This document shows, in pieces, positions 57,280-64,000 of a stretch of DNA of 64,000 bases (positions are counted from its first letter, which is position 1; every line of letters starts with the position of its first letter). Below the pieces are notes generated by a model. It was not told where the DNA came from. It saw only the letters and a list, made by a program, of their open reading frames with translations, and searched no databases. Made by a program: the position numbers and the translations under genes. The stretch is taken from positions 378,424,910 through 378,488,909 of the forward strand of contig CM068372.1 in the NCBI GenBank assembly GCA_034769895.1. Reading direction: 5' to 3'. This DNA comes from Magicicada septendecula (Eukaryota > Arthropoda > Insecta > Hemiptera > Cicadidae).

Positions 57280-58150
57280 CAAATTAGTATGCTCTAAAAA
57301 TAGTTATGTCTCTGTTCGGCATACATAGTAACATATGTGGTATCTGTGTTCACCGTGTTACTTTACTTGCTGACTTAAGGGTTCGCTTGATGGTCCCGCA
57401 CATAAGGTTGAACTTATGCAACTTGGGAGAGGTTGAGCTAGAAAGAAATATTCGGACGATGGGAGGTCGGTGGTAGATCACGCAAAAGAGAATGATGAAG
57501 GGGGGACAGAAATTCCTTGGCTTGTAACGACAAAGCCTGGTCTTTGGATTGCAGTAGTGAGAGATTTCATGTGAATGACACAAGTTATAGCAGGTTCTCT
57601 GTAACATCCTTGTTATTTGATGTAACAGAACCATACACAGTCTGTTTACTGTATGTTTATCTGGACTGACTTTTTAACGGGACCACTTAGCGTCTGCTAC
57701 TGCTAACGCAGTGCAGCAGATTGCTGTAATCTGTGACCAACGCCATGCAGCACCCGCTGTAAATGCAGTTTGCTTGTTTTACTATGACGACACAACAGTC
57801 ATTTCCTTTTGATCGCGTCGTCGTCTTTATTCCCTTTGTTCCAACTATAATTACAATTTCCTACATGACACCGCTTTGTCATGTCCTCATTCAAACGGAC
57901 CAACTTATTTTTTTAACAGATTGTGTAAAATCTGGTTTTTATTTTTGACTCATTTTTCTGTCTCTCGCTAATGTTGTTAGTTACATCCTTGGTCATTTCG
58001 ACTATCGTATACCTTACGCTGGTTGAGAGTTGAATCGCTTCAAGGCGATATCCTTTATAGTTACCTCCACTTCTCCATTTTCAACACATCCAGGATTGCC
58101 AGATATTTAATTTTTTAAATCAGGATTAATATTCCTAAAGCCAAAAAAAT
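57280..58150. other. No gene seen
   Basis: Base composition is mixed and only short frames occur. I see no recognisable motif. Confidence 0.4.
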
Positions 58151-58159
58151 GCTAAAGAA

Positions 58160-58505
58160 GATGACAAATGCAGAATAAGAAATAACTGGGAATAGATGAG
58201 CTGTTGAATCATGAGGACGTTGTAAGATGCATAAAGGCTCAACGAATGCAATGGCTAGGTCACCTAGAGCAGATGGATGATCAGCTTATGCCAAAGAAAA
58301 TATTGAGGGCGCAAATCTATATAAAAGCAGAAAGAGGAGCCGACCTAGGATAAGATGGTTGAATGATGTGCTGGAAGATCTCAGAAGAATGGATGTGAGG
58401 AGTTACATTGAGATGGCAGTGGGTAGAAGACTTTGGAGAAGATTGGTGTTGGAAGCCAGGGCTCATGTTGGGCTGTAGTGCTGAAGAATAGGAAGAAGAA
58501 GAAAG
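58160..58505 (+). pseudogene. LINE 3' end (RT C-terminal tail)
   Basis: The frame gives [19 protein letters not shown], then [35 protein letters not shown] and a stop, followed by a (GAA)n tail at about 58489-58503. This matches the final block of the LINE at 53531-55285 (WAGHVQRM, RPRTRWLDQV, ARARTGL) in another family member. It is severely 5'-truncated, with one frame break. Confidence 0.75.
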
Positions 58506-58509
58506 CTAA

Positions 58510-60521
58510 AAAATGCGGGATTTGTCTGAGGAATACGGGGCACGAGATAATACCATTTTGATTGAGTACAAAACGTAATAAAAATTAAGACGTATAGGGC
58601 ATACAAAATATTTTCATTGAATTTAATTAATATTATAATGAAAAAAAAAACACGTTTTTGAAATTATTAATTCTCAGTTTTTATAATCTTTACTTGACTT
58701 TATTCTGTGCCAGAGTATCGCCATCTTCTTTAATGTGTTAATAAAATTTATTACCAGACAATTCAAATTCAATGGAACGAGCAGAGCAACTCAAAACTTT
58801 ATAAGCTGAACTGAACATTTGTTCCTTGTTTCAGACCGTTTAAGAGATTCCTTTGAGAAAACACTCTTTTTACAAAGCAGCTGACAATCGGTACGTTCAT
58901 AATTATGAAACTAATTTAAATAATATTGTGCATATCGTATGAGGAAACCAAAATCAGCTAATTTGTATTTTACTAGTTTGACTATTAAAATAGTTTAGAA
59001 TTAAATATTGAATTGAGTCTTATTCGATGTCTCAGAATCCGCTCACTTCATCCTGTCTCTTCAACGTTTTTCTCACCTCTTCGTGGCAGTGTTTCTTGCC
59101 ACGCATCTTTGAACACAGTGAACACATAATATCCTCCTTAGTATACTCTGTGGGTTTTGTTCATTAACACATTCACTGCTGATGTCACGGATCCGTGACA
59201 TTTGCTCGACGCATTGTAATGTAGGATGCATCGTTTGCAATGGTTACAAAGTCACTTGTATGAATGAATATACAAACCAACTTTTTTCAATCTGCCTTGA
59301 GACTTTCTTTTTTATATTGATGACGCATGTGGTTGACCAAAAGTCAATAGGTGCGCACCTACTGACACATATAAAGTGCAGATGTGATTGAATTTTAACG
59401 ACCTCCTACAAGGGATATTTTAAGACATGATGATGAAGCATATACTTTGAAATGCGTCGTCGATATAAAAAGAAGTCACAAGGCAGATTAAAAAAGGTTA
59501 GTTTGTGTATTCATTGTAATGTGTTAATACAGAATAAGCGTGGAGCATGAGAGGTTCCATTTTTGTTAGCATGTAGTGAAACCATTACAAAATTTCTGTG
59601 TATTCGTAGTTTTGTGTTTCCTCGTGTTTTAATTAAAAAAATTTTCATAAAAAAATAAGAAAATGCATTAGCACCTAGGTTTTGTAACATAAGAAACCTT
59701 AGTAGTGAATCTGTTAACAAAGCTTAGTAAAACTGATGTTCTATACACAGATATTTTGTATAGTGAAAAATGTTTAAGTTTCACACTGAAAAATGTGAAA
59801 GAAACCTGAGAATATTTTATGTATATATTCTATGTATACTTTAAATGAGAATGATCAGTGTAGGCCTACACACATTATGTGATTCTGCACCTTTTTTCTA
59901 TTGTATATAAACATGTGCTTAATTTGTTTCACATGCTTTACACAAATAATTGTATTTCATTTGTTTGGTCGCCTGTTCGTGCGTGTGTGTTTTATTGTTT
60001 TTTTTTTTTTAAATATGAAGTTATAGTTTTGTTAAGTTATGCATATTTTCTGAATACAGTACCGGTATGTTACACAAAAATTAATTTTTATTTTTTATAA
60101 TTGTTAAATAATTTTAAACGATATTTTGTAGTATTAAACAAGAAAAAAAAATCTGTTGATCCAAAAGTCATAGCTGTGATGTCAAATAAAACGATACCTA
60201 CAGTTATCAGAATATTGTCCGTGCATCTTGCGTCATGGACTCTATCCATGAGCAAATAGGTTACTTTTCTTGTAGGTTATTTTTCTTTGTACATACATTT
60301 TTCAATCAAAAAGACCATACAGTTTTTTTAGACAAGTGAACAAATTTGTATTTTTTTTATGATAAAAAAAAGTATACGAGGCCCAGTACATTATATACTC
60401 TGTATAGACAAAGCTGAATTGACACTGTACAAACACTATATAGGTATAATGTATACTTGAATTTTGTATTTGGCAGTTTAAGTATAACATATTTATAACT
60501 ATAAAATCATTTCTGTTTCAG
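58510..60521. other. No gene seen; AT-rich, upstream of the 60.5-kb exon
   Basis: No coding segment is recognised. If the exon at 60522 is an internal or terminal exon, this is intron. The acceptor TTTCTGTTTCAG at 60510-60521 closes it. Confidence 0.4.
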
Positions 60522-61812
60522 GCATGGCAATCACAAGTCAGTTGACAGAAGAGATCATAACAATGGCGGCTGCATAAACATTGAAGAGAGGAAGGGATTG
60601 TCACATGGTAGTGGAATTTTGAGTGAAAGCGTTGAAGTTACCAACACACAGAATGATTTTACCGAGAAAACAGAAAATATCGGAAAGAAAAATAAACGCA
60701 AAAAACGGAAGTCTCTAGAAACAACGGATATTTCTCAGAGTGGCGAGGAATCTGCAGGCAGTAACGGCAGTCCTGAAAACAAAGAAATTAAGAAACGGAA
60801 TAAAGTGCGTGTAGATGATGTAGGTATTGAGTCAGGTGGAGCACGTCCTGTAAAATATGTTAGAATGGTTAACCCATTCCTGGTAAAAAGCAGTAAGGAA
60901 ACTCTCAGTTCAGAAGAAGACAACAGTAACGGTCAGGAAGCAGTAGACAGTGAAGAAGAAACTCTCGAGACAAAACCAGGAAAAGGAGCAGAATATAAAA
61001 AGAAAAAGCTTAAAACAGAAACTGGCAAAATGAAAAATAAATTACATAAAAATCAGAATCAATCATATTCTGCTTGGAAACAACAGTGTGGAGATTTGAT
61101 CAAAAGCTGTAGGTACCATTCTTTTATTGTTGGCAAGACTGCAAATACAGACAATATTAATGAACTATATTATAGATTTGTACATGGAAGTGAGTGTAAG
61201 ACTGACAGATCTATGGATTCAAATTCGTTAGGTAATAACAATATAACAGGTAGTGCTGAAGACAACACTTTGGATACAATGAAAAAGCAACAGACAGAAG
61301 ATACTGCCGTAGTGAAAACACAACAAGCTGATGATACTGAGGAAGGTAGGGGAGGTGAAAGAAAAAGACACCAAGAAAGACTTTTAGCATTGAGTAACAA
61401 GAGTCGAGTGATAAGAAAGCATAAGGAGAAGAAGGACGATCTGGCACTGCACACTGTAGGTGGTGTCCACAGGTACGTCAAATCACTGGATAAAATTAGT
61501 ATTTTGCGTGCCGTGTACAGTTTTAAAGGTGCAAATCTGAGCCATGTTAATGGTTATCCTACTGAAACCAGACCCAAATCATCAGCTAATGAAAATACAG
61601 AAGAGTCAAAGCCAGATGTAATTTGCAATGATAAAAAAACAGAATCAGATGCTGAAAAACCAGGAGTCTCTACTATTCAAAAACATGTGGACATTAATAC
61701 TGAACAGCAGAAACTCAGTCATGGTGTCCAAAGTTCAGAAAACCTTGTGAAAGGTGACCAGTGGAGAAGAGAAAGTACATTGGCAGACAGACGACCAGCT
61801 GTGTGGTCGTGA
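60522..61812 (+). CDS. Terminal exon of a basic, probably nuclear/nucleolar protein (unrecognised)
   Basis: The exon follows a polypyrimidine acceptor (TTTCTGTTTCAG) and is open for 429 codons to a TGA at 61810-61812. The first base completes a split codon, so entry is phase 2, as in the PINX1 terminal exon. The sequence is highly charged: KKNKRKKRKS and KKRNKVRVDD near the start, EYKKKKLKTETGK near residue 145, Ser/Glu-rich acidic runs between them. More compositionally normal patches are SAWKQQCGDLIKSCRYHSF, INELYYRFVHGSE and ILRAVYSFKGANL, which could be folded segments. No domain is recognised. It may belong to a separate gene or be an alternative 3' exon of PINX1 reached from 15620. Confidence 0.7.
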
Positions 61813-61966
61813 TTCTATTCCGCTGTTTGGTATTATTCTACCCAACCAAAATAGGAAAAAAACACTTACTAAATGGATTAGTATACATGATGGCAAGTCA
61901 ATATGATTTTAACACATACCATGATAAGCGTGTAATGAAGTGTGTGTACATGTGGAATATTTTGTT

Positions 61967-61972
61967 AATAAA
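61967..61972 (+). terminator. Poly(A) signal for the 60.5-kb exon
   Basis: AATAAA lies 155 bp after the stop codon, a normal distance for an insect 3' UTR. Confidence 0.55.
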
Positions 61973-61979
61973 ATGGTTA

Positions 61980-62765
61980 GCACATAATGTATGGTGCCAA
62001 TTTTAATTAATACGTCTTTCCACGATACCAAGTCAATAGGTAGCTGCTTCTAGTCGTGCTGAAAGTGTTTATGACTTCCAGCATTTAACAATAGGAGATT
62101 ATTTGGCTGGAGGTCAGAATTATGGTTGGGAACTCATGTACACAGCTGGTAACATCATGCCTTAGTCAGTAACGACCTGCCGATTCATAGCCAGGTAAGA
62201 ACCCTTTAGAGTTTCAAGCTACGGTACCCCTAGTGAATGATTGTTTTTTTTACAGCCAGTGATTGGCATCAGGTGCTTTATAAAAAAACCATGTAACAAC
62301 CAAGAGGTTTATATTGGATTGTCATGACTTTTTTGTAGTACCATGATCAAATGACTAAAGAAATGGAACAACACAAATGATTACATGAAGAAATCACATA
62401 CCAAAACTAGTTTGGGTGTTTTACAATAGGGCTGTATGTACCAAGTGTTGTGCAGGTATTTGTATTCTGAGATGAAGGGGGATAACTATAACGAAAATTT
62501 CTGGTGCTGTAGAATTAGCAAAAGGAACTGCTCTGGGTTGTGGCAAAAAGTAGCATCCCACACACTATCAGTTTTACTGTGCAGTTTTTCACGTGTGCCG
62601 TCATGTCTGGGCGATAAACTGTGTGAACTGCGCAGTTTAGGCAGGTCTTTACACGCAGGTTTGTAGGGCTGTGCTACTGGACCTTCTTTTGCAACGATAA
62701 ACTGCACAGTGGACTCAGTTAAATGTACAGTTTGCTCAGTTGACATGTGGTTGACACTCAGCTGT
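61980..62765. other. Intergenic; possible 5' flank of a Harbinger relic
   Basis: From about 62570 the sequence repeats short inverted words such as CTGCGCAGTTTA, AACTGCACAG and GTACAGTTTGCTCAG. These could be transposon end sequence. I could not define terminal repeats. Confidence 0.3.
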
Positions 62766-62769
62766 CACC

Positions 62770-63035
62770 ATGGCCTCGTCAAAAAAAGAAGCCCTCCTCG
62801 CATTCATTGAAGCCTATCGGTCCCTTCCCGAGCTGAGATATCAAAATTCCCTCATATTCTAACCGTGTCAAAAAAATTTTTTAACCGTGTCAAAAAATTG
62901 AAAGTTATTGAGACTTACGCGACGCATGACAGTATTGTGAAAATAATTTATAACCTCCGATCTGCTTTTCGAAAAGAGCTAAAGAAAGTTAATGATTAGA
63001 ATAAATCGGGAGCTTCAAATGACGATGTGTTATGT
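62770..63035 (+). pseudogene. MADF-domain relic, PIF/Harbinger-associated
   Basis: The ATG at 62770 starts MASSKKEALLAFIEAYRSLP (MADF helix 1: FI..YR..P.LW). After a stop and frame changes, the segment before 63030 reads NLRSAFRKELKKVND and KSGASNDDV. That is the typical end of the MADF domain in PIF/Harbinger-associated proteins and insect MADF factors. A small duplication (AACCGTGTCAAAAAA at about 62861 and 62883) disrupts the middle. This is a dead copy. Confidence 0.7.
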
Positions 63036-63039
63036 CCTG

Positions 63040-64000
63040 ACCTGACGGAACTGAGGAAAAAACTGACGTGCCCGCACACTTTCACTTCAGTTCACTGTAC
63101 AGTTTTCTTACTGTTATTTAGGGCAGTTACTGCGGAGTAAAATTGAGTTTGTGGGCTGCTTAAAAGAAACCGGTTTTCTGTGTGTTGAATCCTGGCATCA
63201 GAAAGTGCATTCTTCCATTCATTGTGAGAACTCATTCAGCTTAACAAATTTTTGGCTAATAATCGTCAGTCATCCATTCCAGGTGCCTGTCGTGACTGAG
63301 CGGTAATCATCAACAAATTATCAAGCAATGTGAGTAGGTGGGTGTGAAATGATTAATGCTAGAGATTGACTTTAAGAGAAAATATCTTTATTTAAGATTT
63401 ACTTGCACTCTAGATCCACTCTTGTTGATTATAACACTTGCTGTACTAACAACACACAGTAACTATGAAGAATGATGTTGGAGAAGAACACATATATCTG
63501 ACGCATACGGTACTTGTCCACACTTGACCCGCCCCCGACGTTAAGAGCCTACTCTTAGCGAACTATGGCAAGAATAAGAGCGATGCTCACTGTGTCTGGT
63601 CAGTTTCATAAAATTTGGTTGCTATAGGACCACGCCCAGGTTACAGGGTTCGGCCTGGGCCTCCTGAAGTATCGGATAGCCAATCAGGAGAGAGGTTTTC
63701 ACTCAAGGCGATATTATGTATGAAAAGGTTAAAAGGGTCCTTTCCTCCTTGTACAAGCTTGGGAACAAAGGAAGTTATGGTTTTGGTGGTTTATGTTAAG
63801 CACTGACAAACAACCACCATGAGACAAATTTAAATAAATTATCTCACATTTAGTTCCTTATGACAAAAGAAAGAAATCAAATACTGAAATTAAATTAAAT
63901 AACAAAAATTTTGTGTCTTATTACATGCTCATAACATACAAAATGCTTTGTTTGTGGTGTCTAAAGTACTCTTATGTGCCAAAAACTATTGATGTAGCCC
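63040..64000. other. No gene seen
   Basis: A GC-richer patch at about 63500-63780 has an open frame of 63 codons without recognisable motifs. The rest is AT-rich. Confidence 0.35.

Overview
The window is eukaryotic nuclear DNA, most likely from an insect with a large, AT-rich, transposon-filled genome. The evidence is a spliced gene with GT-AG junctions and split codons, AATAAA poly(A) signals, very long introns, and dense arthropod-type transposons (hAT, mariner, pogo/Tigger, Helentron, Penelope-like, several LINEs, LTR elements). Nothing in it looks prokaryotic. I cannot name the species.

The one host gene I can name is PINX1 (PIN2/TERF1-interacting telomerase inhibitor 1, a G-patch nucleolar protein), on the + strand. 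Exons lie at 12273-12395 (G-patch core), 15449-15620 and 36621-37362 (terminal exon). Split codons across both junctions restore the conserved RVHYxKF...GKDL block. A possible first coding exon at 11040-11148 fits in phase but is weakly supported. A second long basic exon (60522-61812) has the same acceptor phase as the PINX1 terminal exon and is either a separate nuclear-protein gene or an alternative PINX1 3' exon.

The 21-kb intron between 15621 and 36620 holds a four-level nest. A Helentron/Helitron (about 15730-33449; Rep HUH and two-Tyr motifs plus a PIF1-like helicase) was hit by LTR element A (17701-31054, TSD AACT). The 3' LTR of A was then hit by a truncated LINE (23100-24785, 10-bp TSD) and by LTR element B (24845-30917, TSD ATTT; both LTRs 1270 bp and apparently identical). 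A and B are the most interesting objects here. Both lack reverse transcriptase, protease and integrase. Each encodes one coiled-coil protein, and the two are homologous and end in YDDGG. Both carry the same 18-bp-arm hairpin just before the polypurine tract, with a compensatory base-pair change. Downstream in the same intron are a deleted pogo/Tigger element with a nested satellite-bearing element and a mariner remnant.

From 39.2 to 47.0 kb and from 48.9 to 52.9 kb there are tandem and inverted copies of a composite element. It has a 28-bp terminal palindrome, a roughly 100-bp block, a (TG)n or (TGTC)n microsatellite, arrays of about 161-bp repeats, an AT-rich tail and a terminal hairpin. This layout recalls Helentron-associated non-autonomous elements (DINE-1, pearl).

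Scattered through the window are inverted-repeat elements carrying hammerhead-ribozyme-like cores (CUGANGA, stem II, GAAAC-GUC). One pair flanks a Penelope-like coding remnant, and two at 49.1 and 51.8 kb have a complete core. The rest is degraded transposon DNA (hAT at 1.8-3.8 kb, LINE pieces at 47.4, 53.5, 56.4 and 58.2 kb, a MADF/Harbinger relic at 62.8 kb) or AT-rich sequence in which I see nothing.
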